The notes beneath the pieces were generated by a model. That model ran no database searches, was not told the DNA's origin, and was given only the letters and a program-made list of their open reading frames with translations. From contig OY979717.1 of the NCBI GenBank assembly GCA_963855995.1, positions 10,412,001 through 10,476,000 on the forward strand: DNA of 64,000 nt. Direction: 5' to 3'. Positions 52,062 through 62,960 of the stretch are shown piece by piece (the stretch's first letter is position 1; the number at the start of each line of letters is the position of its first letter). Both the position numbers and the translations under genes were made by a program. The DNA is from Muricea muricata. Lineage: Eukaryota; Cnidaria; Anthozoa; Malacalcyonacea; Plexauridae.

Positions 52062-52320
52062 CCTGACTGGTGTATACTTAACTCGATTTGTTAGGTTTTG
52101 ATATATCTTAATGCTTTAAAACCATGCGGACGTTTTAGAGAGCAATGCATGTAAGCACGTGATTTTGTATTTTTTCTAAAATTGGCAAATATTGAAAAAT
52201 TATTGTAAAAGACCACCCTAACATGTATAGTAAAACTGACACTAAACACTTAAGCATAAAACACTAACTGAAATTGTACGTGGCAATCAAGATATTTCGG
52301 AATACCTACATAGTACCTAC

Positions 52321-52387
52321 CATTGCATACACTTCGTTGCTGGAAAACACAAACCATTACAGCAAGTAAAAAACGAATCATAGCCAT
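52321..52387 (-). CDS. Secreted Cys/Trp-repeat protein, exon 1 (signal peptide)
   Basis: ATG at 52387 opens MAMIRFLLAVMVCVFQQ, a basic start followed by a hydrophobic core typical of a secretory signal. It is followed by RSVCN and a donor AATG|GTAGGT. The exon ends with one base (phase 1), which exon 2 completes to GCG (Ala). The resulting junction places the signal directly ahead of ANSLCTYGNWW. The 1.5-kb intron contains the LINE. There is an in-frame extension upstream of this ATG, so the exact start could be earlier; the context around this ATG fits a signal peptide best. Assignment to the same gene rests on phase and order, not on transcript evidence. Confidence 0.5.
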
Positions 52388-55363
52388 GACCTTTTTAATA
52401 TTCAAAATACTTTCAGCGCTCAGCTCTTCCTTCACCTGCAATTGACGCGAGCGGCGAGCATACAGAATACCTATTTCAGCTTTGTCGTAATTTCAGCTTT
52501 ATTTCAATTTAAAGGAAGGAATGATTGATGAATTATTTTTTGGGTAAATATAATTTAAACGGGAAATTAGAATCGAAATCGAGTCATTCGTTATATTTGT
52601 AAAAGTTATATATCTTCGAGCAAACAATCTAAAAAAATTTTTTCTATATTGAAATATGCATAAACTAGCGAGAATAAAGAGTGGGATAAGAGAATAAAAG
52701 GTGGGGAAAAACACGTTGCGTGATCGCGCAATAGAATTATTCTTGTATAATGCATGCATGTTGCTTACTAATAGTGTCAGTTACGTAGACCCTTTAATTT
52801 CAGGTGTAGGGTCTGCACGCAAGCTAGCCTATTAAAGGCCGGATAACCCCTGTTTCCATTTCAACTGTATCGGGGTGAAATGCATAGCTCGTTATTCTCG
52901 ATTTACTGTCGCCATCTCATTCATATAATACTTGAGTGACGAATCAATGAAATGCGTTTCGCTACGATACAGTTGAAGTAGAAAACGGACTTCCATGATG
53001 AATTTCGCTAAAAAATAACTGAAAACTCAGATACACTGAACAGGGCTGCCCAGACAATTTTGGGGGCCCGGGACAAAACGGGTCCCCCCCCCAAAGCCAA
53101 AGGTAAAGGTAAACGCTTTTAAATTATTAGTTTAGAGTCATTAATATTAGTATTATTTTTTGTTTTATCAAGCCTTTGGGGCCCCGGGGCAAATTGTCCC
53201 CATATAACATAACGCAAGTAAAATTGCAAAAGTGTGGTAGTAATTCATGCAAAAATTTTTAATCTAAATTGCCGTGCGATTTTTATTTATTTAATTTATA
53301 GAATTAATTACAACAAAGCGACACGCTGGGACCACTCTGTATTTTCTATTTGGTGTCGGTTGCATATGTTAGACTCTTCAATACACCACCGACACTTTTT
53401 ATACAAAATGTATTCCGCGCAGTTAATAAACATGTTTTGCTTTCGAAATTGAAATTGATAGTGTTGACTTTAGTACTTTCGTAGTATCCAAAAACTCTGC
53501 CAAAAAAGTAATCTATGCTTCAGAAAAGTAATCTATTTTATGTAAATCTACTTTTATATAGCATATTATGTCGCCTGGCAAAATTCCCTAACAAAACTCG
53601 ATATTCTGGTGTGCAAGTAGGGATTGGAAATAACTAGTAAAGGGTTGGTTAGATCCTTTGCGCGTGACTTCACTGAACATGAGGACAAATATATATTTAT
53701 ATAAATTTTCAAGTAATTTATATTTTGATAAATGTCGAAGTTTTAACTATCGTTATTTTTCAGTCATATACAGGTCTTTAGCGTTTGCATATTAGTTGTT
53801 GCTGGGAAGTATCTGGAGGAGAATTTTAGGGATTATGGCGTCAGTGGAATGGGTCTATAAAGGGAATATTAACGCCCCCTCATTTAACTAACCCCAGTCT
53901 CTCTTTTTATAAGACAAGAACAAAACCGTACCATTGCATGGTACGATTTTTTCCAGACTTTTTACTGTAGTTTGTTCCACTAACTTTCGATTAATTGTTA
54001 AATGTGTGACTGTATAAGGCGGAGGGGGGGGGGGTTAATAGGCTTTGCCAAAACCGCAAATCTGCAAAAAATGTTAAGCAATTCCGCGCATCCGAGAATT
54101 TGGGATAAAATCCGGATTCTGAGAAGATCCCAAAATATGCCGTAACAAGAAATTCCAGGGTGTCCCTATCGGCCATATCTAAACAAATCCATAATCCGAT
54201 ATAGTAGCTACAGCTGTTAAATTCGCAATCCGTTATATTTTCAGGAACCGCAAATCCGACATAAAACGACTTATTGGCTTAAATCCACCGATCTCTGAGC
54301 CAATGCACACCTTTTGAATAGTAAATGTATTCTTTTCAGTCGAAATATTTAAATAATTTCATATGAGAATAGCATAACTAGTTGCTATGCCAACCTTCAA
54401 TAGCTAGCTGCCTGTTCAAATTGTCTCGCAATACTTTGCGAAACAAATCAGCAACATAAAAAGGCTTAGGATTAAACGAGTGCAGAATGTGTGGCCAGGT
54501 GACTTAATTGTAATTACTTATCAATTATTGGACGAGGTTCGGCAAAATATGGTGATTGTCGGAGGTGAGCATAAGATAGAAGAAAAGTGAGAAGAAAATG
54601 TATATTTTGTGAGAACCGAGCTCAATAATTGTTTCATCATTCTCTTACAAATTCTCTTATAAGAATGATGAAATTTTTATTAGTAACGATAACGAGCTTT
54701 GTTTTTGATTATTTGGTAAAGTCCTGCTGTGCATACCGGAAATGAAAACTCATATCAGTTTTAACAAAAACATCAAATAGCTTGATTTATTAGCAGCAAA
54801 CTGCTTGAAACAAGTCTACCGTATAATGACAATATATCATTCTTCCTTGTTTCTATTTTTCAACTTTTCATGAGAAGAAAGTTTGGCTTTCTGACAATAA
54901 GCAAATAACGGTTCAGTCAATAGTACTGCATTTTTCTCTCGCGGAAGCATAACTATAGTATTACTATAACATGACAAATTTAATTTAAAAAATTATTACA
55001 AAGCACAGCGCACATCCGTTCTAATTAAAGCGTTAATGAATACCAAGTGTGTTATGACACGAACTAATTAGTTCAATAAAGAATCTCTAATGAAAAATAA
55101 TTATTGCTCGTGCAATATATTGATAAAAATTTAGGTTTCCCTATGGTATGAAGGAAAATACACATAGTCCAGTAGCGATTAAAAGGCAATACTCGTGGAA
55201 AAATTCGAAAACGAACATCGACGCATAAGTACTGGTCCTGATTAGGTAATTGATATTGTACAATAGACACATTCAATTTAGCTCCACTCATCAAAGTGTA
55301 TATAAATTATCAATAAAGATACATTAGAACATCAAGCATCAAATACTATTTGTTTAGAGAAAG
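52388..55363. other. Intergenic region with weak repeat remnants
   Basis: An imperfect inverted repeat at about 52851-52990 (ATTTCAACTGTATCG paired with CGATACAGTTGAAGT) and a G/C-run pair at about 53042-53203 (GACAATTTTGGGGGCCC paired with GGGGCCCCGGGGCAAATTGTC) look like old MITEs. A short palindrome CGTACCATTGCATGGTACG lies at 53927. No exons were recognised between the signal-peptide exon and the GPCR. Confidence 0.45.
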
Positions 55364-56338
55364 ATGAATGGAACAAATTCGACAGCTGCTTATCATCTTT
55401 CCCCCGGATTTGTCACTGGATTAGTTTTGTTCATCTGTTTCTGCGTGATTGTTGGTATCATCGGAAATATCGGCGTAGTTTCTTATAATATCTTTCTGAA
55501 TCACTCGAAGACTCCGACAACATACTTCATGTTAAATTTAGCAATATCTGACATTATTGTTTGTGTCACTTTCTTTCCTCCCTGGTTGGTAAAATACATT
55601 TCAATCCTGGTAGATGGTCAGGATAGTTATGCGGTAACTGTTTGTAAAATTGGTAAAATCAGTTCAACCACAAGTGTCGCATTGTCCATTGTAAATCTTC
55701 TAGCAATAACCTTCGACAGATACATTTTTATCTCAAAACCATTAAAATACCCAAGAATAATGACTTGGAGAAGAACATACATTTTGCTCGTCGTGATTTG
55801 GCTTTTATCAATCGGTAATATAAATCTTCTCTTATTCAGTATCGAGGAAGTAATGGATAAAAGAATGATTTGCCAGTTCCGAACTTTTGGCAAAAATATC
55901 TTTGCTTTTAGTAACATTTACATACCAATCCTCTTTATACTTTACTTTAACTATAAAATTTATAAAGTGTCGAGAAACCAGAGAAAGAAAATAAGACATG
56001 AAAGCGTTGATTACACAAGCCAGTGTATACGTACCGGGGTAACTACTGGAATATCTGAAACTAACGAGCGAAAGCAACGCTTGCGACAAATTAAGGTCGT
56101 CAAAACATTTGCCATCGTCCTTGGTGTATTTCTTTGTTGTACAATGCCGTTATTCGTGATATCAGCTATAAACGACCACTACTGTAAAAGACTGTGTGTC
56201 CCGTCCAGTATCTCATGGTCTGCCGCAATGCTTGTTGGAGCAAATTCTGCTATGAATCCTTTTATTTACAGCTCACGAAACAAGGAATACAGAATTGCAT
56301 ATCGCCAATTTTTCACACGACTCTGTCGAAACAATTGA
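55364..56338 (+). CDS. Rhodopsin-like (class A) GPCR, intronless
   Basis: A single 324-codon exon encodes a seven-helix plasma-membrane receptor. Class A landmarks: N35 (GN in TM1), D63 (LAISD, TM2), C94 and C170 (extracellular disulfide), D118-R119-Y120 (TM3), W146 (TM4), P188 (TM5), P262 (TM6), and N298-P299 with Y302 (TM7), followed by a basic helix 8. Two sequons (N2, N5) lie in the short N-terminus. By Ballesteros numbering, 3.32 is Ser (S101), not the Asp that binds amines, and 6.48 is Thr (T260), not the usual toggle Trp. It is therefore not a standard monoamine receptor. Cnidarian genomes hold many intronless class A receptors of this size. The start is the first ATG and gives a normal N-terminus. 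The ligand is unknown. Confidence 0.9.
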   Translation: MNGTNSTAAYHLSPGFVTGLVLFICFCVIVGIIGNIGVVSYNIFLNHSKTPTTYFMLNLAISDIIVCVTFFPPWLVKYISILVDGQDSYAVTVCKIGKISSTTSVALSIVNLLAITFDRYIFISKPLKYPRIMTWRRTYILLVVIWLLSIGNINLLLFSIEEVMDKRMICQFRTFGKNIFAFSNIYIPILFILYFNYKIYKVSRNQRKKIRHESVDYTSQCIRTGVTTGISETNERKQRLRQIKVVKTFAIVLGVFLCCTMPLFVISAINDHYCKRLCVPSSISWSAAMLVGANSAMNPFIYSSRNKEYRIAYRQFFTRLCRNN

Positions 56339-56727
56339 AAATTGAGAGCCGGAAAATTTATATATAGTGAAAAAGAGAGAGGAGGGAAGGATTTATAAAG
56401 GGTGGAGAATCATACACATGCCGAAATTACAGTTAGAAACAGTAAAAAATTCATCATCAACCTGTTTTATGTCTAACAAATGAATGTATTGCAACAAAAA
56501 TGCAATGAATGAGGAAATTTAGGGTTAATGCATGATCTCCTTATCAAGTGAGTCGAATCCAACATATGGATATTTATGTCTAGCAAAAATAATTAAACAA
56601 AATATTTCTTAAGGGAATATGAAACATCTTTTGTGTAGGATTCATGGAAAAATCTACCGAATGTAAGTTCTGACGCATGCTTAAAATGTTGTTTCGATAA
56701 GTACAGTATATATCAGTATACAGCTAT
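56339..56727. other. GPCR downstream region
   Basis: No gene seen. It presumably holds the 3' UTR of the receptor, though no clear AATAAA follows closely. Confidence 0.4.
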
Positions 56728-56890
56728 TTCAATTAAGGTTGTCCCAGAGCAAAGCGGAAAAGTCGGACACAAACGCGAAAGGCTTGCTGGGAATCGCTAA
56801 TAAATACTATTAATTTATTAGCGATTCCCAGCAAGCTTTTTGCGCTTGTATTAGACTTTTCCGTTTTGCTCTGGGACAACCTTAATTGAA
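56728..56890. mobile_element. Fold-back MITE, 78-bp arms, TTAA within the ends
   Basis: The arms 56728-56805 and 56813-56890 pair with few mismatches around a 7-bp loop. Inside TTCAA the ends read TTAAGGTTGTCCCAGAG and its inverse, so TTAA could be the duplicated target. Because pairing extends past TTAA, the limit is ambiguous. Confidence 0.75.
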
Positions 56891-57299
56891 ACGCTACATT
56901 TGCGCAGATTCTTATCAAAATTACCTTAATTTCAAGATACATTACGCAAAAATGCTCAATTAACCCCATCCCTTCCATAAACTTTCAAATATAGTAAATC
57001 TCATTTTTAAAAAATGACTAAGACTCATGTTAGTATATTAGGTAAATGTGATACATTTATGCGATATGTATAGATCTATATAATAACTTTTGCATGCTAA
57101 TTTATGAATATAAAAACTACAATAATGATGAATATAGCTAACATTTTGTAAGTAAATGTTCGCATAGTATTCTTGAACTGATAATATCTATTGCATGTAG
57201 TCAACAACAGTTTCATAGATTATCTACATTTTACTATAATTCTCAAAAGAGATATGTTTTGTTTGCGTTTACTTTTATGATGTTATAATCTGCATGCTG

Positions 57300-57554
57300 T
57301 TACTTTAACCAGACTGTGATGTACGGTCTACCGTGCCAATAGTTATCATTTAACCAATCATTAGCATTCTGTGGCGTATCATATCCATTTCCATTCTGTG
57401 TCCAACCGTCAGCAGTTGTTCCCTTCACTTGAACGCCGACTCCCATGCAGTTATCGCCCGCCTTTGTGTTTCCTCGTGTGTTATATGTTGCGGCTGGATA
57501 AGACCCTCCATGGTCAATGATTGGTGACATTCCAAATTTGTTTTGATAACATAC
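57300..57554 (-). CDS. Fibrinogen-like protein, last exon
   Basis: The acceptor TTTACTTTTTTAG opens VCYQNKFGMSPIIDHGG. The exon then carries TKAGDNCMGVGVQVKG, DGWTQNGNGYDTP and NDNYWHGRPYITVWLK before TAA at 57300-57302. It completes the C-terminal fibrinogen-like domain begun in exon 57820-59204; the junction is phase 0. The glycine-, asparagine- and tryptophan-rich ending resembles coral fibrinogen-like matrix proteins more closely than vertebrate ficolins. It is 255 nt, 84 residues. Confidence 0.85.
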   Translation of the reverse strand, partial: VCYQNKFGMSPIIDHGGSYPAATYNTRGNTKAGDNCMGVGVQVKGTTADGWTQNGNGYDTPQNANDWLNDNYWHGRPYITVWLK

Positions 57555-57819
57555 CTAAAAAAGTAAAAAAAAAAATTATCCATGTATTTTTTGGGTAGCG
57601 ATTTGGGTAAATATTTCACCAGCTGATTAACTGATTTAGTTTATGTACTTCTGGACCTTGTTTAGATTCAACATTTTAGAAAAGAAAACTCGTGCTATAT
57701 CTGACACAAGATTTTTTATGAGAACGTAGCTACTTATGATATTTTTGGTTAAAATTACATAACAACAAATTAATCGTTAGTTATCTCACGCGAATTCTAT
57801 GTATTTGAGGTTTTTCTAC

Positions 57820-59204
57820 CTGTTCATCTCCGGTGTTTGAAATCACAACAACCTGTTCCATTTTAGCCCGAGAAACAATGGTACGAGAAACCCTATGTGT
57901 CCATAAGGTATCTGCCCTTCGCTCAACCGGTAATGTCCATCTTACCCATTTAGTTCCAATACCATGTACATTATCACCGCTTGCAATCATGACTGTAGAT
58001 GCATGATTGGTTGCTAAATAACGTGCATCAATGCACCCCATTTTGTTTGTTTCGCTCAATGATGGACTGGCTAATTGTTTCACGTTTTGATTGCGTACCA
58101 GCCAAGTTTGGTAAATGTTTCCAACATATCCGCTAATCTTTCCAATTAATGTCCAACCTCCGTTTTCAAGATCACAATAGGTTGGGGCCGACCTGCCGAA
58201 AGACGTGGTGATCCAGTAAACACTATTGCTTAATCTGTGTTTACCTTGATGTAAAGAAACATCATGAATTTGCTTACACGACGTAGCAGGATTCATTTCC
58301 GATGTCCCAAGCCCAAGAAAGTGGCTTTCATCTACTGTGCACTTTTTTCCTAAGGACAATGTCGGCACCTGTGGCAGATGTTTAGTGAGTTTGATATTAT
58401 CGTAGTATGTATGACAGCCACCATAATCTTCGTTCTGACATCCAAACCCTAAGGTTCCTTTAGGAATCATCCAAGCCTGCTCTACGACAATATCATCATG
58501 GATTAAGTTACCATTTATCCAATGTGAAAACGAATTATCGACTAATTTATATTGTACTTTAACCCATGTTTTTGTAGCAAATGGTTTATGTAGCCGAGCT
58601 TTATTCATCTGACCAGCATCTCTGTTCCTCACAACTGGCTGGAAAACACAGCGAGTTTCCCCAGAGTGGTAGTAAAATCCCCAAGCAGTGGTCTCTCTAA
58701 TGGTAGGGTTTTGTACCCGTACAAATATTCCGGGGTGCGCGTTTGAAGTTGTTTCCATCATATCAAGTTCGACATTAACATCCTGCCAATCATAACCTTG
58801 TTTCGCATAAACGACAACCTCAACATCGTCTATTTTAGGTGAAAAGTTAGTCTTTACCTCTAACAGGCCGTTAACAACTTGCACGGAGCCCCATGAGCTG
58901 TTTTGCCATTTTCCAGAACTTTGAGTGGAAAAATCGTCGTGAAATAGGTAAACTTTTTCCGGATCTGATTTTGCAGGTTCAGCGTCAGGATTATCGTAGA
59001 GTAAAAAATAATGAGATTCTTTGTTTATCGAACTATCGAGCAGTTCCTGTGCTTTGAAAAGCAAAGTTGTTTGGCTCGTCCCAGGATTTTGAACAATTCG
59101 ATCAAGTTGTTTTGCTTGGCATTTTTTGTTTGGGAAGTAATATATTCTGAGGTCGTTTCCATTATTTTGTGACCATCCGTTGTCAATTAAACGTCGATGG
59201 TTAA
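57820..59204 (-). CDS. Secreted LamG-like plus fibrinogen-like protein, main exon
   Basis: This exon encodes 461 complete codons. Residues 1-85 are an unassigned N-terminal region (GWSQNNGNDLRIYYFP). Residues 86-273 form a concanavalin-A/LamG-like beta-sandwich: FHDDFSTQSSGKW, NGLLEVK, HPGIFVRVQNP, HWINGNLI, GTLGFGCQNEDYGG, YYDNIKL. From about 305 a fibrinogen-type domain starts: SCKQIHDV, VYWITT, TYCDLENGGWTLIGKISG, KWVRWTLP, TLWTHRV. The acceptor TTTGTTTTATAG and donor CAG|GTAGAA fix the ends (phase 1 in, phase 0 out). The C-terminal part resembles coral skeletal organic matrix proteins; a role in lectin-like binding or matrix is inference. The upstream partner is probably exon 63712-64000, whose phase matches. 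Confidence 0.85.
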
Positions 59205-59386
59205 CTATAAAACAAAAATACTGATGTAACCAAAATAATTTGACAGTTGAAATCTCTACACAGCAATCTCTGCACGACAATGGCTACAAAACATCAACAT
59301 GACTGCCGTGTACTGCATGAACTAAGATATAATTAAAAAATGACACATGACTAGTGGAAGCACGGGTTGAAGGGAACACGGTTTCG

Positions 59387-59449
59387 ATATACAATACTTA
59401 TCGCTATTAGAGCATTTTATGATTATATTCGATAAATAAAGCATAACAT
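59387..59449 (+). repeat. Dispersed repeat pair, copy a
   Basis: Shares ACAATACTTATCG, ATTAGAGCATT and TTCGATAAATAAAG, in the same order and orientation, with 63111-63195. Confidence 0.6.
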
Positions 59450-60204
59450 AGTACTGACGACGAGGATACACATTCGTAGTAACTTCTGACACACTTTGAG
59501 CATTTTGGAATTGAAAACAGGCCTAAACAACAAGTCAATATTCGACACGTGACCGGATGAACTTATTGACTAAATTCCCGACTTTTGACCACGACGTGGA
59601 CAAGACAAATCGCCTTGAAAATTTGCTTGTTTGAATGAACCTTATAGCCAAGATGTTATCCACAAAAAACCATCTTACTGCACACGTAGAAAGAAGAGAA
59701 GTCCGGCAAGTATCGAGGCAGGAAATTGGAGGAATCTTAACAGAAGCAAAGAGGAAGAACTCCAATCCTTGGTGTCTAGCAAGACCAGTGCATCTTATTA
59801 GAAGAGAAGTACTGAATATCAAAGTCTCCTTTGTAGGAACTTTCTCTTCGGAATGTCAGAAACACTCGATACCAAACTCTTTGCTATCGTTTGTTGGCAT
59901 TTAAATTGAAGGCCCCATTATCGATGCATCGCAGGATCAAGCTTGTCTCGCAATTTCACTACTGATTGTGTTCAATAGTATTTCAAGACCTCACCAGCGA
60001 CCCGAAACTACAACAACACGCACCATGTGCAATCACGCCTATGTGTAATGCTTTCAAAATATATAGCGCGACAAGAAGACCGGTTTCTGACTTAATCCTC
60101 AGAAATTGCTAACAGCGTTATTCAGAGATAACTATATTAAATGAATTTGATTTTTTAAAACGTTATTTAACAAATAGATTTCCTTTTTGCGTGCGTCTGT
60201 ACTG

Positions 60205-60302
60205 TAATAGATAGCAGATGACGTCATTGCCTGCGAAGAACAAAAAAGTACGCGACTTATTGTTCTTCGCACGCAATCAGTTCGCACGCAATCTACTACA
60301 GT
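60205..60302. repeat. Inverted repeat, about 42-bp arms
   Basis: CTGTAATAGATAGCAGATGA...GCGAAGAACAA pairs imperfectly with TTGTTCTTCGCACGCAATC...TCTACTACAG. It abuts the neighbouring MITE at 60304. Confidence 0.55.
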
Positions 60303-60303
60303 T

Positions 60304-60548
60304 CTGGGGCCAGTTGTTCGAAGCCCGTTTAGCGTAAACGGTGGATAAGTCAAAAGTAAATAACACTCTTACATCACTCGTTAAACAGTTAACTTAAATA
60401 TTTTGCAGTAAATATGTAGTTGTAAGCATAATCATTCTATTAAGGTTTAAAACTTTTGGTTTGGTTGTTGAATGAATCTATAAATTTGGTTTCTATTTTG
60501 AGCTTAACCACCGTTTAAGCTAAACGGGCTTCGAACAACCAGCTCCTG
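60304..60548. mobile_element. MITE with GTTCGAAGCCCGTTTAGC ends
   Basis: The left terminus CCAGTTGTTCGAAGCCCG, then AAACGGTGGATAAG, is the inverse of the right one (CTTAACCACCGTTTAAGC, then CGGGCTTCGAACAACC). Its 45-bp ends are related to, but distinct from, those of the next element, which starts where this one stops. Confidence 0.8.
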
Positions 60549-61267
60549 GGGTCGGTTGTATCAAAGGCGTTTAGCTTAAACGGTGGATAAGTGAAAAATA
60601 TAAAACAAGTTTGCATGTTGTATAAACAAACCAGGTGAAGTTATTTGGCCTGAGATGAACAATTATGTATAAAACTAAATATTTATTCCATTAAAGGGAA
60701 ATGGCGACAAAAATTTTTATCGTCTTATTTGAAAGAGACTCCAAAACAATATATAGAAGTCTATTACAGAATTTTTATACCTGCCTTATTTGGTGAGATA
60801 TTTTGACTTGAAATCTTTGGTCCGCCATCTTGGATATTTGTGGATATGCATGATACGTCCAACTGGCGTCACGCAATTTAATAACCACACAAATTGTAAG
60901 TGTTTCGGATTTCATGAAAAGGTCTCAAAGACTTCACAAATATTTTATTGGTGGTAGATATTTAGGAGAAGCTTTGAATGGCTTATCCCCGTTGTGACGT
61001 CACCAAAACATTGTTAATGAGGTTAAAATTAATCCAAGATGGCGGACAGTTCGATTATTTAGGTGACAATATCTCCCGAAGTAAAACAGATATAAACATT
61101 TTGTCATAGACTTCTATTTAGAGTCTCTTTCAAATGAGACAATAAAAAATTTTGTTGCCATTTCCCTTTAAACTCATAATTTCGGTTCCGTACTAGGAGT
61201 AAAAGTGATTTTTAAATTTCACTTATCCACCGTTAAAGCTAAACGCCTTTGATACAACCGGCGCCAG
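60545..61267. mobile_element. MITE with GGTTGTATCAAAGGCGTTTAGC ends
   Basis: The ends CGGTTGTATCAAAGGCGTTT and AAACGCCTTTGATACAACCG are exact inverses, extending through AAACGGTGGATAAGTGAAA (one change). The internal block 60695-61167 is another, TTAA-flanked element, so this is a MITE within a MITE. Confidence 0.8.
60691..61171. mobile_element. TTAA-flanked MITE (AGGGAAATGGC ends), nested
   Basis: TTAA at 60691-60694 and 61168-61171 flanks a 473-bp element. Its ends (AGGGAAATGGCGACAAAAAT, then GAAAGAGACTC, and the inverse) pair over about 47 bp. Farther in, GGTCCGCCATCTTGGAT pairs with ATCCAAGATGGCGGAC. The TTAA target fits piggyBac- or Kolobok-type mobilisation. Confidence 0.82.
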
Positions 61268-61624
61268 AACAGAAAAAAATCTATTTGTTTTATAAAATAA
61301 AAAAAGCTTAACTAAGCGTGAGAAAAAACCCCCGAAGTACATCACGCCATTCAATGACGTCAACAGCGCGTGTTTACTATAATAACTCGCAGATGTCGAC
61401 CAATGAAAATACGGAATGAACTCTCATTATTGTATAATTTGCCGTATAACAGTACTGATTATTTTATTTTTGTCTCGGTTTTCTATGATGTACCGCGGGC
61501 TGTATCTCAGATACAGTTCTTGAATAAATAATTAGATCAAACTTGTGGAAAAATCTCGACGAATTTCGACTTAAATTGTTTAAAGTCGAAAGATTCTACA
61601 AGAAAACCTCCTCAAAAATAAAAT

Positions 61625-61742
61625 AAGTTAGTTAAATACCTCGAAATTCGGGATTTATGGCGTATACAGCCCTCGGACGCTGCGCGTCCTCGCGGGCTGT
61701 ATACGCCATAAATCCCTCCTTCTCGGTATTTAACTCTAACTT
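61625..61742. repeat. Inverted repeat, about 51-bp arms
   Basis: AAGTTAGTTAAATACCTCG...GGGATTTATGGCGTATACAG pairs with CTGTATACGCCATAAATCCC...CGGTATTTAACTCTAACTT around a 15-bp loop, with about ten mismatches or gaps near the arm middles. Confidence 0.75.
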
Positions 61743-62200
61743 AGTATCTTGCCTTGATGTACTATTTAACACAGGATAAAATACGAGCAGGAGTGCCATT
61801 TTAAATATTAATTAAACGCGAGGCGCATACTTGAATCTTTGTCCAACATAAAGAATCCGTCACGGCTGTGATTTTTTATGTGTTTTCGACATGAATTATT
61901 AACGGTTTTGTATGTAGTATTTAAAACCCTTTTCTATTTAAAGCAAAGAAATAAATAATTAACACTTATTGACTGAGACCGAGGAAACAGTATGTTTTGT
62001 GGACCAGAGAATGGTCAAAAGAGAAGAAAAGTACCACAAATCAATCAAACATGTATAAAAAGGATTACCTTTTACCTGACATGGCTCCGTGAGGCTCTGT
62101 GGATTTGTTGTTTACCGGTGAATAAAAGTAATGTCCACCGCTTAGCTACGTTGCCAGGGAGACAGTAGAATTTCTCCACTATCACGTGATACGTTCTTAA

Positions 62201-62250
62201 CCAATAAGAAACAGGAATAAATGAACTTTGACACTCAGTATATAATAATA
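62201..62250 (+). promoter_or_regulatory. Candidate promoter (CCAAT and TATA motifs)
   Basis: CCAAT at 62201-62205 and TATATAA at 62239-62245 lie about 145 and 105 bp upstream of the ATG at 62348. The spacing would put a start site near 62275. This is motif evidence only. Confidence 0.3.
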
Positions 62251-62347
62251 CGCATTATTTATCAAAGCAACTGTGCACAGTTGAGAAACATTATATTTAT
62301 TTCAAGATATGAGGAATTAATTATCTACAACAGCTGCAGTAGATAAA

Positions 62348-62960
62348 ATGGATCATGACACAAGTTCAAATACGGAACAGCACCCTTCTAACACCGAGAC
62401 TGGAAACCTGAGAGAGTGAGAGGCATGCATGACAATGACAGCATCAATGACAGCATCAAATCCAGAATATCCACAGCTTCGACAACCAGCAAGTCAATGT
62501 TCCAGCTTCCAACAAACCACAGTACCGTTCCCCCTTTGTCTTTAACACAAAGCGATTTGTGTGTCCGGTTGCACCAGAGCAGTTGTTTGCGTCGCCTGTT
62601 TCTATTCCACATGACCTTGATGAAAAAGATTTGCTAACAAACTGCGAGGAGTTCGTGTGTAACGAACAACTTGAATCATCGGACAGCTTTATATCACAGG
62701 CAGCCTATACAGAGCTTCCACAAAACCTGCAGAGCCTTTACTTGCATTCCTTAGACCATGCGCACGAAGAAGTCGACGCCATTGTTAAAGTCAACGCCGA
62801 AAATCCAGCTACCCTTAGAAGATGGTTAGTAATTGGCAGCCGGAATCAGGAAGACCTTCAAGTAAAAAGAGAGCACCGAAATACTTGGACGACTTTGTTA
62901 GAGACTAGACGCTATAGGCTAATAACCGGGACAAATAAACTAATTGAGATAAAAGAGTAA
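62348..62960 (+). CDS. Unrecognised small protein, possibly two exons
   Basis: ATG 62348 opens MDHDTSSNTEQHPSNTE, which hits a stop 23 codons in. If a 61-bp intron (GTGAGA at 62416 to CCACAG at 62476) is removed, the frame continues FDNQQVNVPASNKPQYR through VCPVAPEQLFASP, PHDLDEKDLLTNCEE and LRRWLVIGSRNQEDLQ to TAA at 62960, about 182 residues. The second part alone is open for 160 codons, with balanced, protein-like composition. The mini-intron has a fair donor but no pyrimidine tract, so a frameshift relic is an alternative. No domain recognised. It sits inside the putative intron of the minus-strand fibrinogen-like gene. It may be a nested gene, a retrogene or transposon cargo. Confidence 0.4.

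Noticed and set aside
53042..53203. G/C-run inverted repeat resembling a hAT MITE
   Set aside because: Pairing depends mostly on homopolymer runs, and no target duplication was found; left as a note in the intergenic entry.
59535..59904. Overlapping frames of about 90 codons on both strands
   Set aside because: Neither shows a domain, signal peptide or splice signals; likely chance within the intron.
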